Shown piece by piece: positions 16,516 to 25,886 of a stretch of 64,000 nt of DNA (position 1 is its first letter; each line of letters opens with the position of its first letter). The notes under the pieces are model-generated. The model saw nothing but the letters and a program-made list of their open reading frames with translations. It searched no databases and was not told where the DNA came from. The stretch covers positions 1 through 64,000 of the forward strand of contig NZ_JACVVE010000024.1 of NCBI RefSeq assembly GCF_016648105.1. Reading direction: 5' to 3'. This stretch comes from Pseudomonas sp. S31. GTDB taxonomy: Bacteria > Pseudomonadota > Gammaproteobacteria > Pseudomonadales > Pseudomonadaceae. A program made the translations under genes and the position numbers.

Positions 16516-19157
16516 CAACGTTTCACCAATCCAGTCAGGCCGCCAGCGATCAGGGCAGCAGTATCAGCCAGTGCCACCAGCGGGTCCAACCCGGCCGGCA
16601 CGGCCATGTAGCGGGGTTCCCAGTCCGGCTGGAACTTGTCCTTGAAGCGCCGCAGGCCCTGGAAGTTGTAGAGCTGCTCGCCACGGCGGAACACCATCGA
16701 ACCCAGGCGTTGGGTCAGGGGTGCACCGCGTCGTGGCTGCAGGCCCGAGAGCGGTACCATGCCCAGGCTGAAGCGGCCGTAGTCATGGCTTTTGTAATGC
16801 AGGATGAGGCCGATCATCATGAATTCCATGGTCGACTTCGGTGCCTCGGGGTGGGCACGCATCAGGTCGAGGCTGGCCAGTTCGTTGCCATGGGTTTCCA
16901 GCAGATTGGCGAAGGCCACCGGCCGGCCCTGGAAGCGGATCAGGGCGATACGGAAGTGCTGCAGGTACTCGGGGCTGAAACGCCCGAGCGAAAAGCCCTT
17001 TTCGCGCACGTTCTTTCCGCCGAGCCAGGCGTCGGAGATTTCCTTGAGGGCATCCAGAGGTGCCTGCCCGGGCTCGTGGATTTCCAGGGTCAGGCCGTCA
17101 CGGCCACCGCGATTCCAGGTGTAGCGCAGGTCTTTCATCTCCTTGCCCTTGGCTTCCAGGTCGAAGCGGCGCAGGTCGACCCTGGCTTCTTCGCCGAGCT
17201 TGAGCGCGGTCAGGCCGATGTCCATGTAGAACGGCAGGTTTTCCGCTCGCACCTGGTAGAACACCGGGCGGGCGTGGTGCAGGTCGCACAGGTCGCGGAA
17301 CTGCCAGATCATCTCGGCGCGTTCCTGCGCCGGGCCGATCGGGTCGTACAACGCCACCAGGCTGCGTCCACGGCGGGCATACATGAGGAAGGCATTGTCA
17401 TTGGGGTGGAACAGCAAGGCCTTGTCGCCGGTCAGGGCCAGGCCACCATCGGGCTGGTCCGAGGCCAGCAGAATGCGGTTGGCGCGCTGCAGTTCGTCGT
17501 CGTCAGGCAGGTGGATGGTCGGCCGCGCGGTGCGCAGCAACCAGGTCAGCGAAACGATCACCAGCAGCACCGCGCTGCCCATGGCTGCTCGCAGGCCACG
17601 TGGTGCATCGGCATCGAGGGTGAACTGCCACCACAATTGATGGCTGTAGGGCACGTCCTGGTAAGCGAACAGCAACAGCCACACCGACGCACCGACCACA
17701 CAGGCGCTGGCCACCAGGTACACCGGCGAGAACGGCAGCTCGAGCAGCCGGCTCGGGCGGTAGAACGACCGTCGGAACAGAGCCAGCAGGGCGGCGGTAA
17801 GGGTTAGCAGGCAGGCTTCCTCCCAGTCGAAGCCCTTGAGCAGTGACAGCAGCGCGCCGACCAATAGCAGCACCGTGGTCAGCAGCCAGGCGGCCGAAAG
17901 GCGGCGGCGCAGGCCCTGGGCGAGCAACAGGCAGAGCACGCCGATCAGGCTGGCCCCGAAGTGCGAGGCATCGATCAACCGGTGGGGCACCAGAAAGCCC
18001 ATGTGCTCCAGGCGCGTGTCGATCTCTGGCGTGGCGCCGGAGAACAGCAGTACCACGCCGGAAAGAAACACCAGAATCGCCAGGATCGGTGCCGCCAGGC
18101 CCGAGGCAGCCTTGATCGCCTGGTGGGTGAACAGCAGGCGCCGCGCTTCGTTGGCGAGCAGCATCGCGCAGGCCACCAGCAGCGGCAGCACTACGTAGAT
18201 CAAGCGGTACAGCAGCAACGCCGCTGCCAGCGGCGCGGCGCCCAACTGGTCGGCGAAGGCCGCCAGCAGGATCGCTTCGAACACACCCACCCCGCCCGGT
18301 ACATGGCTGAGCACGCCCGCGGCCAGGGCCAGCAGGTAGACCAGCACGAAGGCACCGAACGGTGGGGCTTCCGGCAACAGCAGGTACAGCACGGTGGCGG
18401 CAGCGGCCACATCCAGGGCGGTGATCAGCAGTTGCAAGGCGGCCAGGCGTGCACCGGGCAGGCGCAGGGTGCGACGGCCCAGCTGGACCAGCACGGCATC
18501 GGTCAGCGGCTGCTCGGCCAGGCGCCGGCGGTACAAACCGATGGCCAGCACCGCAGCGGCGACCAGCACAGCGACGGCAATACCGGCCAGTACGGTGGCC
18601 GGCAAGCGCAGCGCCGCAGCGGCGGCTGGCAGGTTGCTCAAGGTGGCCAGGGCCGCCAGGGGTGGCAGGGCGCAGCCGAGCGAGAGGCTGGCGAACACCG
18701 TCATGCGGGCCACTTCGGCGGCGCCCAGGCCTCGGCGCGCATACAGGCGGTAGCGCACCGAGCCACCGGAGAGCATCGACAGACCGATGGCATTGCCGAT
18801 GGCGAAGGCACTGAACCCGCCCAGCAGCAAGGTGCGGGTGGGCAGCTTCACCCCGGCATAGCGGCTGGCCGACCACTCATAGCCCAGCAGGATCACGAAA
18901 CCCACCACCGTCGCCAGCAGGGCACCCAGCAGCGAGGCGGTCGGCACGCTCAGCATGGCGTCGTGCAAGGCGTAGAGGTCCAGCTCGCTGAGCAGATGTC
19001 GGCAGGCGATCAGGGCCATGGCAAACAGCAGCAAGGTGACTGCCAGGCCGATGGGTTGCCGGTAGCGGCTCAGGCGCTCGAGCAGGGGCAGGCGCTGCGC
19101 GGCCGCAGGCAATGCCGAGGCCAGGGGCGCCGGGTGTTCGGTTTGATTGGAGGTCAT
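16515..19157 (-). CDS. mprF: Aminoacyl-phosphatidylglycerol synthase/flippase MprF
   Basis: A bifunctional membrane protein of 880 aa. The N-terminal part, to about residue 530, is a polytopic flippase domain. The C-terminal part, about 545-870, is the DUF2156/GNAT-like aminoacyltransferase that moves an amino acid from aminoacyl-tRNA to phosphatidylglycerol (for example FHPNDNAFLMYARRGRSLVALYDPIG and RFSLGMVPLSGL). The P. aeruginosa homologue makes alanyl-PG. Added positive charge lowers sensitivity to cationic peptides and acid. It is followed in the same operon by the AcvB-like hydrolase, giving synthesis and turnover together. Confidence 0.94.
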   Translation of the reverse strand: MTSNQTEHPAPLASALPAAAQRLPLLERLSRYRQPIGLAVTLLLFAMALIACRHLLSELDLYALHDAMLSVPTASLLGALLATVVGFVILLGYEWSASRYAGVKLPTRTLLLGGFSAFAIGNAIGLSMLSGGSVRYRLYARRGLGAAEVARMTVFASLSLGCALPPLAALATLSNLPAAAAALRLPATVLAGIAVAVLVAAAVLAIGLYRRRLAEQPLTDAVLVQLGRRTLRLPGARLAALQLLITALDVAAAATVLYLLLPEAPPFGAFVLVYLLALAAGVLSHVPGGVGVFEAILLAAFADQLGAAPLAAALLLYRLIYVVLPLLVACAMLLANEARRLLFTHQAIKAASGLAAPILAILVFLSGVVLLFSGATPEIDTRLEHMGFLVPHRLIDASHFGASLIGVLCLLLAQGLRRRLSAAWLLTTVLLLVGALLSLLKGFDWEEACLLTLTAALLALFRRSFYRPSRLLELPFSPVYLVASACVVGASVWLLLFAYQDVPYSHQLWWQFTLDADAPRGLRAAMGSAVLLVIVSLTWLLRTARPTIHLPDDDELQRANRILLASDQPDGGLALTGDKALLFHPNDNAFLMYARRGRSLVALYDPIGPAQERAEMIWQFRDLCDLHHARPVFYQVRAENLPFYMDIGLTALKLGEEARVDLRRFDLEAKGKEMKDLRYTWNRGGRDGLTLEIHEPGQAPLDALKEISDAWLGGKNVREKGFSLGRFSPEYLQHFRIALIRFQGRPVAFANLLETHGNELASLDLMRAHPEAPKSTMEFMMIGLILHYKSHDYGRFSLGMVPLSGLQPRRGAPLTQRLGSMVFRRGEQLYNFQGLRRFKDKFQPDWEPRYMAVPAGLDPLVALADTAALIAGGLTGLVKR

Positions 19158-19343
19158 CGAATACCCCGGGCATACAGCGCGAGGTTGGGGGAGGGTGCGG
19201 CCAAGTGAAGGTCCCTTTGAAAAACGTATCCAGATATTACTCCGGGCGGAGACGCTTTCAGCGGTCCGCCCGGGTTAAAGATAGTTCATGCTCAGGGGGC
19301 TTTGTGGGTCAGGGCAGGTAGGGGGTAGAGGTTGTCGGAAGAC

Positions 19344-19387
19344 GAAAACAACAACGCCCACGCTGTTTTCACAGTGTGGGCGTTGTT
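19344..19387 (-). terminator. Terminator of the first tRNA-fMet gene
   Basis: On the minus strand, AACAACGCCCACACTG and its near-complement form a 16-bp stem around a short loop, followed by TTGTTTTCG. It starts about 10 bp past the tRNA 3' end. Confidence 0.8.
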
Positions 19388-19396
19388 CTGACGATA

Positions 19397-19473
<77 letters not shown>

Positions 19474-19485
19474 TCAGTGGTGCGC

Positions 19486-19513
19486 ATTCTACAGTTTGGC
19501 GGATCAGTGTCAA
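19486..19513 (-). promoter_or_regulatory. Promoter of tRNA-fMet copy 1
   Basis: Minus strand: TTGACA, 16-bp spacer, TAGAAT, ending 12 bp before the tRNA 5' end. A strong sigma-70 match. Confidence 0.85.
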
Positions 19514-19568
19514 GCGCTAACTATTGAATTTTTCTAATTTTTTTCTCTGCTACTTTTTCAGTGGCAAA

Positions 19569-19602
19569 GAAAAAGGCCACTGCGTGAACAGTGGCCTTTT
19601 CT
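19569..19602 (-). terminator. Terminator of tRNA-fMet copy 2
   Basis: The stem AAAAGGCCACTG / CAGTGGCCTTTTT with a 6-nt loop and a T run on the minus strand, right after the tRNA 3' end. Confidence 0.88.
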
Positions 19603-19608
19603 CGAATC

Positions 19609-19685
<77 letters not shown>

Positions 19686-19698
19686 CCTGTGGAATCGA

Positions 19699-19726
19699 AT
19701 TCTACGGATTTGTGTCGGAGTGTCAA
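19699..19726 (-). promoter_or_regulatory. Promoter of tRNA-fMet copy 2
   Basis: Minus strand: TTGACA, 16-bp spacer, TAGAAT, 13 bp before the tRNA 5' end. The layout is the same as for copy 1, but the spacer sequence differs. Confidence 0.85.
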
Positions 19727-19869
19727 GCGATAATTTAAAAAAAACCTTTTTCGTTCAAACTCTTAGCGGTGCGAGCTGGCCTGCAGCTCAGGCGCTGCGG
19801 GGCTTTCAGGCCGATTATCGCGCCGCGCCATGCTCAAGCTGTCTTGGCAATAGCTGCATGCGGTACTAT

Positions 19870-19885
19870 CTGTATGAATTTACAG
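19870..19885. promoter_or_regulatory. LexA box upstream of dinB
   Basis: CTGTATGAATTTACAG matches the CTG-N10-CAG SOS operator and ends 15 bp before the dinB ATG. A possible promoter, TTGGCA at 19844-19849 with a -10 overlapping the box, would be occluded by LexA. Confidence 0.88.
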
Positions 19886-19900
19886 TGCTGGCGAGCATCC

Positions 19901-20965
19901 ATGTCATTGCGCAAGATCATCCATATCGACTGCGATTGCTTCTATGCCGCGATCGAAATGCGTGACGACCCGCAGTTGGCCGGCCGGCCAATGGCAGTGG
20001 GCGGCTCGGCGGACCGCCGAGGTGTCATTGCCACTTGCAATTATGAAGCCCGTGCCTACGGTGTGCGTTCGGCCATGTCCTCTCGACACGCGCTCAAGTT
20101 GTGTCCGGACTTGGTGATCGTCAAGCCGCGTTTCGACGCCTACCGCGAGGCCTCACGCGAAATCCACAGTATATTCCGCGACTACACCGAGGTGATCGAG
20201 CCCCTGTCGTTGGATGAGGCGTACCTCGATGTGACCGAGAGCCAGTGGTTTTCCGGCAGCGCCACGCGCATCGCCGAAGATATTCGGCGCCGAGTCGCCC
20301 GCACGTTGCATATCACTGTCTCGGCGGGGGTGGCGCCGAACAAGTTCCTGGCCAAGATCGCCAGCGACTGGCGCAAGCCCAACGGCCTGTTCGTCATCAC
20401 CCCCGCAGAGGTAGAAGCCTTCGTATCTGCCTTGCCGGTCGCCAGGCTGCATGGTGTAGGCAAGGTCACCGCAGAAAAGCTGACACGCTTGGGCATCGAA
20501 ACCTGCCTGCAACTGCGCGACTGGTCGCGGCTGGCCCTGGTGCGCGAGTTCGGTAGTTTTGGCGAGCGCTTGTGGGGGCTGGCGCGGGGCGTCGATGATC
20601 GCATCGTGCACAACGACAGTCGCCGGCAGTCGGTCAGCGTGGAGAACACCTACGATACCGACCTGCCGGACCTGGCCAGTTGCCTGGAGCGCTTGCCCGA
20701 GTTACTGGCCAGCCTCAACGAGCGGATCGAACGCATGGACAGCAGCTATCGGCCGGACAAGCCGTTCGTCAAGGTCAAGTTCCATGACTTCAGCCAGACG
20801 ACCCTGGAGCAGGCCGGGGCGGGCAGGGATCTGGAAAGCTATCGGCAGCTGTTGGGGCAGGCGTTCGCCAGGGGCGGCAAGCCGGTGCGTTTGCTTGGGG
20901 TGGGCGTGAGGTTGCGCGACCTGCGCGGGGCGCATGAACAGCTGGAGTTGTTTCCGCCGAAATGA
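19901..20965 (+). CDS. dinB: DNA polymerase IV (DinB)
   Basis: Y-family translesion polymerase of 354 aa. Catalytic carboxylates are visible in IIHIDCDCFYAAIEMRDD near the start and in PLSLDEAYLDVT. The little-finger domain follows, and the C-terminus EQLELFPPK resembles a beta-clamp-binding motif (QLELF). ATG 19901 is chosen because the family starts at RKIIHIDCD and the LexA box lies immediately upstream; the frame remains open upstream but has no coding character. Confidence 0.96.
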   Translation: MSLRKIIHIDCDCFYAAIEMRDDPQLAGRPMAVGGSADRRGVIATCNYEARAYGVRSAMSSRHALKLCPDLVIVKPRFDAYREASREIHSIFRDYTEVIEPLSLDEAYLDVTESQWFSGSATRIAEDIRRRVARTLHITVSAGVAPNKFLAKIASDWRKPNGLFVITPAEVEAFVSALPVARLHGVGKVTAEKLTRLGIETCLQLRDWSRLALVREFGSFGERLWGLARGVDDRIVHNDSRRQSVSVENTYDTDLPDLASCLERLPELLASLNERIERMDSSYRPDKPFVKVKFHDFSQTTLEQAGAGRDLESYRQLLGQAFARGGKPVRLLGVGVRLRDLRGAHEQLELFPPK

Positions 20966-20968
20966 AAA

Positions 20969-20985
20969 GGGCCGCGATGCGGCCC
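20969..20985 (-). terminator. Stem-loop between dinB and the lipoprotein gene
   Basis: The stem GGGCCGC-GAT-GCGGCCC is followed on the minus strand by TTTT. It separates the convergent dinB and lipoprotein genes. Confidence 0.7.
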
Positions 20986-20992
20986 TCGTTCA

Positions 20993-21946
20993 TCACTGCA
21001 CGCCCGGGTCGGCGACCAGGCGCCCGGTCGCCTTGGTCAAGGTCTGCAGGAATTCCTGTTGCAGTTCCGGATCGTTGCGGGTCAGTTCGATGAGGCTCTG
21101 CTCCATCTCGCTGGCTTCTTCCTCCAGCCCAAGCTCGGACAGACGCTTGACCCGGTGTACCCACTGGCCGACATCGTCATCTTCGAGGTCATCGAAGATC
21201 AGTTCGTGCGCCTCGAGCAGTTTGTTGCGCAGGTTGGCGCTCACCAGCAGGCTGGCATCGCCGCGTACCGCGTTGTCCTCGTCAAGTACCTGCAGGTGCA
21301 GGGTGCCGACGTGGTTGAGGTTCTGCTCGGAGAACGGGCTGTCGAGCAGGTTCAGGCGCAGCACGCCATTGCGGTCGGTGGTCAGCTCATGGGTCATCTT
21401 GCCGGCCTTGACCTCGACCAGCCGCTCGCTCCACGGCAGGCTGCTGGATTCCTCGCGCTTGTCCTTCTGCACCTCGTTGACCGAGGCCAGATTCTGCTGG
21501 GCGCGGCCATTGGACTGCACGTTCATGAATGGATTGAGCCCGGCCACGCCATAGCTCAGCCAGTCATGTGTCACGCTTTCCGGCAGGTTGCCGAGGGCAA
21601 ACACGTTGACCACGTTGGCGCCGACGCCAGCCACCACGGCTACCGCGCCCAGCGGGATCTCGTAGATCTCCCGCCAGGGCTGGTAGGGGGTGTAGCGGTC
21701 GTAACGTCGGGTCACTTCGAACTCGGTGACTTCGAAGCGTTGCTCCTCGTGGACACGCACACGCCGTTGCGGGAGCTCCATTACCTTCGGCTCGCCGACA
21801 TCGATCTGCAGGGTATGTTCGAGCAGTTTGCGCTCGACGCGCTCCTCATGCTCGCTGCGCTGGGACATCTGGTTGGCGCAGCCGCTGACGAGCAGGGCGC
21901 CGCACAAGGCGGCGCCCCCCAGGGTAAAGGTACTTCGCTTGGACAT
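20993..21946 (-). CDS. Outer-membrane-type lipoprotein, function unknown
   Basis: A 317-aa lipoprotein. The signal sequence ends in the lipobox LVSGC (Cys at about residue 23). A hydrophobic glycine-rich stretch (IPLGAVAVVAGVGANVVNVFALG) occurs mid-protein, followed by a polar domain and an acidic helical C-terminus (FDDLEDDDVGQWVHRVKRLSELGLEEEASEMEQ). ATG 21946 is used; an in-frame GTG two codons upstream is possible. It sits upstream of dinB in convergent orientation and downstream of proS, 20 bp after the proS start side is passed, so both minus genes may share transcription. No known activity. Confidence 0.8.
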   Translation of the reverse strand: MSKRSTFTLGGAALCGALLVSGCANQMSQRSEHEERVERKLLEHTLQIDVGEPKVMELPQRRVRVHEEQRFEVTEFEVTRRYDRYTPYQPWREIYEIPLGAVAVVAGVGANVVNVFALGNLPESVTHDWLSYGVAGLNPFMNVQSNGRAQQNLASVNEVQKDKREESSSLPWSERLVEVKAGKMTHELTTDRNGVLRLNLLDSPFSEQNLNHVGTLHLQVLDEDNAVRGDASLLVSANLRNKLLEAHELIFDDLEDDDVGQWVHRVKRLSELGLEEEASEMEQSLIELTRNDPELQQEFLQTLTKATGRLVADPGVQ

Positions 21947-21966
21947 GATCACTCGTGCATTGATTA

Positions 21967-23682
21967 TCAGCGGCGAACGCGGGCCTGCAGGAAGGTCAGC
22001 ACCTCATTGAGCGGCAGTGTCTGGGCTTCCTGCTCGGTGCGGTGCTTGTACTCCAGGTTGCCGTCAGCCAGGCCGCGGTCGCTGACGACGATGCGGTGCG
22101 GGATACCGATCAGTTCCATGTCGGCGAACTTGATGCCGGGGCTGGTCTTCTTGTCACGGTCGTCGAGCAGCACTTCGTAACCGGCTGCGGTCAGTTCGGC
22201 ATACAGTTTGTCGGTCGCTTCGCGGACGACCTCGGTTTCGTAGCGCAGCGGTACCAGGGCGATCTGGAACGGCGCCAGGGCGTCGTTCCAGATGATGCCC
22301 TTGTCGTCGTAGCTCTGTTCGATGGCGGCGGCGACCACGCGCGATACGCCGATGCCGTAGCAGCCCATGGACAGGATGACCGGCTTGCCGTTCTCGCCCA
22401 GTACCTGGCACTTGAGCGCTTCGCTGTACTTGGTGCCGAGCTGGAAGATGTGGCCGACTTCGATGCCGCGCTTGATGACCAGGGTGCCCTGGCCGTCCGG
22501 GCTCGGATCGCCCTCGACGACGTTGCGCAGGTCGGCGACTTGCGGAACCGGCAGGTCACGTTCCCAGTTGACGCCGAAGTAGTGTTTGTCGTCGATGTTG
22601 GCGCCGATGCCGAAGTCGCTCATCAGGGCGACCGAACGGTCGATGACGATTTCCAGCGGCAGGTTGAGTGGGCCCAGGGAACCCGCGCCGGCACCGATGG
22701 CGTCGCGCAGCTCGGCGTCGGTGGCCATCACCACCGGGTCGGCAACCTGTTCCAGCTTGGCGGCCTTGATTTCGTTCAGCTCGTGGTCGCCACGGACGAT
22801 CAGGGCGACCAGCTTGCCTTCCTCGGCGCCACGCACGATCAGGGTCTTGACGGTTTTCTCGATCGCCAGGCCGTGGTTTTCCACGAGTTGCGCGATGGTC
22901 TTGGCATCCGGGGTGTCGACCAGGCGCAGCTCCTCGGTGGGGGCTGGGCGCACGGTTTCACGCGGGATGGCCTCGGCCTTCTCGATGTTGGCGGCGTAGT
23001 CGGAGCTGTCGCTGAAGATCACGTCGTCTTCGCCGGACTCGGCCAGGACGTGGAATTCATGCGAGTAGCTGCCACCGATGGAGCCGGTGTCGGCCTGCAC
23101 CGGACGGAAGTCCAGGCCCAGGCGGGTGAAGACGTTGGTGTACGCCTGATGCATGCGGTCGTAGGTTTCCTGCAGGGAAGCCTGGTCGGCATGGAACGAG
23201 TAGGCGTCCTTCATGATGAACTCGCGGCCACGCATCAGGCCGAAGCGCGGGCGGATCTCGTCACGGAATTTGGTCTGGATCTGGTACATGTTGAGTGGCA
23301 GCTGTTTATAGCTGGACAGCTCGTTGCGGGCCAGGTCGGTGATGACCTCTTCGTGGGTCGGGCCAACGCAGAAGTCGCGCTGGTGGCGGTCCTTCAGGCG
23401 CAGCAGCTCAGGGCCGTACTGTTCCCAGCGGCCGGATTCCTGCCACAGCTCGGCAGGCTGGATGCTCGGCATCAGCACCTCCAGGGCGCCGGCGGCGTTC
23501 ATTTCCTCGCGGACCACGTTCTCGACCTTGCGCATTACCCGCAGGCCCATCGGCAGCCAGGTGTACAGGCCGGAGGCCAGTTTGCGGATCATGCCGGCGC
23601 GCAGCATGAGCTGGTGGCTGATGACCACCGCGTCGGCAGGGGTTTCTTTCTGGGTGGCGAGCAAATATTGACTGGTGCGCAT
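21967..23682 (-). CDS. proS: Prolyl-tRNA synthetase
   Basis: Bacterial-type ProRS of 571 aa with the YbaK-like editing domain inserted between motifs 2 and 3. Class II signatures include LASGLYTWLPMGLRVMRKVENVVREEMN, the motif 2 region FRDEIRPRFGLMRGREFIMKDAYSFH, and SMGCYGIGVSRVVAAAIEQ near motif 3. The C-terminal anticodon-binding domain ends ...LNEVLTFLQARVRR. It charges tRNA-Pro in the cytoplasm. ATG 23682 gives the standard N-terminus MRTSQYLLATQKETP. Confidence 0.97.
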   Translation of the reverse strand: MRTSQYLLATQKETPADAVVISHQLMLRAGMIRKLASGLYTWLPMGLRVMRKVENVVREEMNAAGALEVLMPSIQPAELWQESGRWEQYGPELLRLKDRHQRDFCVGPTHEEVITDLARNELSSYKQLPLNMYQIQTKFRDEIRPRFGLMRGREFIMKDAYSFHADQASLQETYDRMHQAYTNVFTRLGLDFRPVQADTGSIGGSYSHEFHVLAESGEDDVIFSDSSDYAANIEKAEAIPRETVRPAPTEELRLVDTPDAKTIAQLVENHGLAIEKTVKTLIVRGAEEGKLVALIVRGDHELNEIKAAKLEQVADPVVMATDAELRDAIGAGAGSLGPLNLPLEIVIDRSVALMSDFGIGANIDDKHYFGVNWERDLPVPQVADLRNVVEGDPSPDGQGTLVIKRGIEVGHIFQLGTKYSEALKCQVLGENGKPVILSMGCYGIGVSRVVAAAIEQSYDDKGIIWNDALAPFQIALVPLRYETEVVREATDKLYAELTAAGYEVLLDDRDKKTSPGIKFADMELIGIPHRIVVSDRGLADGNLEYKHRTEQEAQTLPLNEVLTFLQARVRR

Positions 23683-23785
23683 GGTGGGCCGTGTCGATTG
23701 CCTAAGACGTTGAAATGACCCCGCATTGTACGGGGGCGAAACGAAGGCGTACAGGATGCCCCAAGGGCGGGGCGCTTGTCAGCCA

Positions 23786-23817
23786 AGAAAAAGCCCGGCG
23801 GGATGGCCGGGCTTTCT
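23786..23817 (-). terminator. Rho-independent terminator after the porin gene
   Basis: On the minus strand AAAGCCCGGC/GCCGGGCTTT with loop CATCCC is followed by TTC. It lies 27 bp beyond the porin stop; the opposite strand also has T residues. Confidence 0.85.
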
Positions 23818-23843
23818 CAGGTGCGGGGCACTGTAAGCCAGGC

Positions 23844-25160
23844 TTACAGGATGCTCAGCGGGTACTCGACGATCAGGCGCAGTTCGTCCAGCGACGGGGA
23901 GCCGTAGTAGACGCCATCGGAGGAGCGGTAGGTGGCCTGGCGGACACGGAAGCTGAGGTCCTTGGCCGGGCCTTCCTGGAGCACGTACTTGATGTCGATG
24001 TCGCGTTCCCATTCCTTGCCGTTGTTGGTGCCGTCGACGTTGGCGTCGGTACCACGGATGTAACGGGTCATGAACGACAGGCCGGGTATGCCCCACTCGG
24101 CGAAGTTCAGGTCGTAGCGTGCCTGCCAGGACTTCTCGTCTTCGGCGTTGAAGTCGGAACGGGCCACGGAGTTGGCCAGGTACACGGTACCGCCACCATC
24201 GATGCCGTAGGCGTAATCACCGTCGCCGCTGACCTTCTGGTAGGCCACGGTGAAGGTGTGCGCGCCGATGTTGTAGGCTGCCGAGAGGCTGAAGGCGCGG
24301 TTGTCCAGCTTGTCGCCGTCGTAGGCGCGAGCGCGGTCGCCATCGCTCTTGGTGTCATAGATGTTGAAGTCGAGCACCAGGCCTTGGTTGTCTGCAATTG
24401 GCAGCGCCCAGTTGACGTTGGCGTAGTACTTGCGCCAGTAATCCTCGACCTTCGAGTAGTACAGGCTGGTGCTGAGGTTGTCGGTGAAGGCGTAGGTGCC
24501 GCCGACGAAGTTGGCATCGGTCAGGCCTGGGTTCTTCAGGCCAGTGTCGGCGTCGCGTCCGCCGATGCTGTCCTTGTAGGTCTGGGCTTGGGCGTTGAGG
24601 CGGGTGAAGTGACCGGCGTTCAACTCCAGGCCTTCGATTTCCTTGCTGGTCAGCAGGAAGCCTTCGGCAACTTCTGGCAGCAGACGGCTGTCGTCGGTGG
24701 CGAATACCGGCACTGCGGTGAACTGGCCGCCGTATTTCAGCGTGGTATTGGAGATGCGCAGTTTGACGGCGCCATGTGCCTCGGAGTAGTCATCCGCCGC
24801 ACTGCCATCGTCATTGATTGGGAACAGGCCCATGCCGGCACGGCCGCGGCCGGTGTCGAGCTTGATGCCGAGCAGGCCGATGGCGTCGACGCCAACGCCC
24901 ACGGTGCCCTGGGTGAAGCCCGATTCGAAGGTACCGATGAAGCCCTGGCCCCATTCTTCGTTACGGCTCTGGCGCTCGCCGGTGTCCGGGTCGCGTTCGT
25001 TGTTGCGGTAATCACGGCTGAAGTACAGGTTGCGCAGCTTGACGCCAGCCGTGCTGTCTTCGAGGAAACCCTTGGATTCGTCCTGCGCAGAGGCGAACGC
25101 CAACTGCGAGGTCCCTGCCGCAACGGCCAGGGCGATCATGCTCCACTTCATCACGCGCAT
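23844..25160 (-). CDS. OprD-family outer membrane porin
   Basis: A 438-aa porin of the Occ/OprD family for small carboxylates, amino acids or peptides. The signal peptide MRVMKWSMIALAVAAGTSQLAFA is followed by SAQDESKGFLEDSTAGVKLRNLYFSRDYRN, the usual OprD N-terminus, alternating amphipathic strands, and a C-terminal strand ending EYPLSIL. ATG 25160 has AAAGGAGC upstream. It is a single-gene unit with a long upstream region. Which Occ subgroup it belongs to, and so its substrate, cannot be decided here. Confidence 0.92.
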   Translation of the reverse strand: MRVMKWSMIALAVAAGTSQLAFASAQDESKGFLEDSTAGVKLRNLYFSRDYRNNERDPDTGERQSRNEEWGQGFIGTFESGFTQGTVGVGVDAIGLLGIKLDTGRGRAGMGLFPINDDGSAADDYSEAHGAVKLRISNTTLKYGGQFTAVPVFATDDSRLLPEVAEGFLLTSKEIEGLELNAGHFTRLNAQAQTYKDSIGGRDADTGLKNPGLTDANFVGGTYAFTDNLSTSLYYSKVEDYWRKYYANVNWALPIADNQGLVLDFNIYDTKSDGDRARAYDGDKLDNRAFSLSAAYNIGAHTFTVAYQKVSGDGDYAYGIDGGGTVYLANSVARSDFNAEDEKSWQARYDLNFAEWGIPGLSFMTRYIRGTDANVDGTNNGKEWERDIDIKYVLQEGPAKDLSFRVRQATYRSSDGVYYGSPSLDELRLIVEYPLSIL

Positions 25161-25886
25161 CGTGATTTGCTCCTTTGGTTTTAGGAAGAGTACCGCTGCG
25201 CCCAACGTGTTTTAGTTATAGGGGGCAGCTCTTTCTTGTTATGTCGGCGAAAATGTATAGCACGCTGACTGTTATTGGCGAGATAGCGAAAACGAACCTT
25301 TCAGTAGTTTTATTCGCATGTCGCTTCAAGGTATTTCCATGTCGCAAATCACTCCCCTGTCTTGTGGGGCGTACAACGCCAGCGCTGTTTCTTTCACCGT
25401 AACGAAACTGTAACTAGCGTTTCGGGTTCGGAAAACTCCCTGGGTAACCAATGCCGCTGTTGTTATTTGTCGCGTGCACCTGGTAATGCAGGTGTCGTGC
25501 CGACTTGGCGTGAAGAGAATGCAACAAGCGTGCTCAAAAAACGCAACAGTTCATGAATTTTTCACAAAGTGGGGCAGGAGTGGGGAAAACACGCCGAAAA
25601 CACGGGGCGCTGCCTGTCTGATGGTGTGCCAAAGTTAGCTTGCTTACATTTTTGCAAAGGGACCATCCAACTCAATGTGTTACCTGCAACTGTTCATCTC
25701 CTGTGGTGAATGTAGCGGTAAGTACAATTCGGCGCTGGGGGTGGCCTCATTTTGGTGCGAAAAGTAGCGCTGTGTTACCGGCTTTGTGCAGGCGTGTCTA
25801 AAAGCGTGAGCGCAGGGGTGCAGGAGAGTATCCTTGCGCTCAGGTTGCCAGCGCTCGCTGGCCAGATTTCTTCGAGGAGGTTTACC
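25161..25886. other. Long intergenic region upstream of the porin and HIT genes
   Basis: This 726-bp stretch is lower in GC than its neighbours, especially 25205-25460. It should hold the divergent control regions of the porin (minus) and the HIT gene (plus). Small open frames in it (for example 25175-25402) lack ribosome sites and coding character. I see no clear terminator, tRNA-like structure or repeat. A small RNA or long porin leader is possible but not shown. Confidence 0.5.

Noticed and set aside
25175..25556. Two small plus-strand ORFs upstream of the porin
   Set aside because: No ribosome site, no recognisable product, and they overlap the likely porin promoter.
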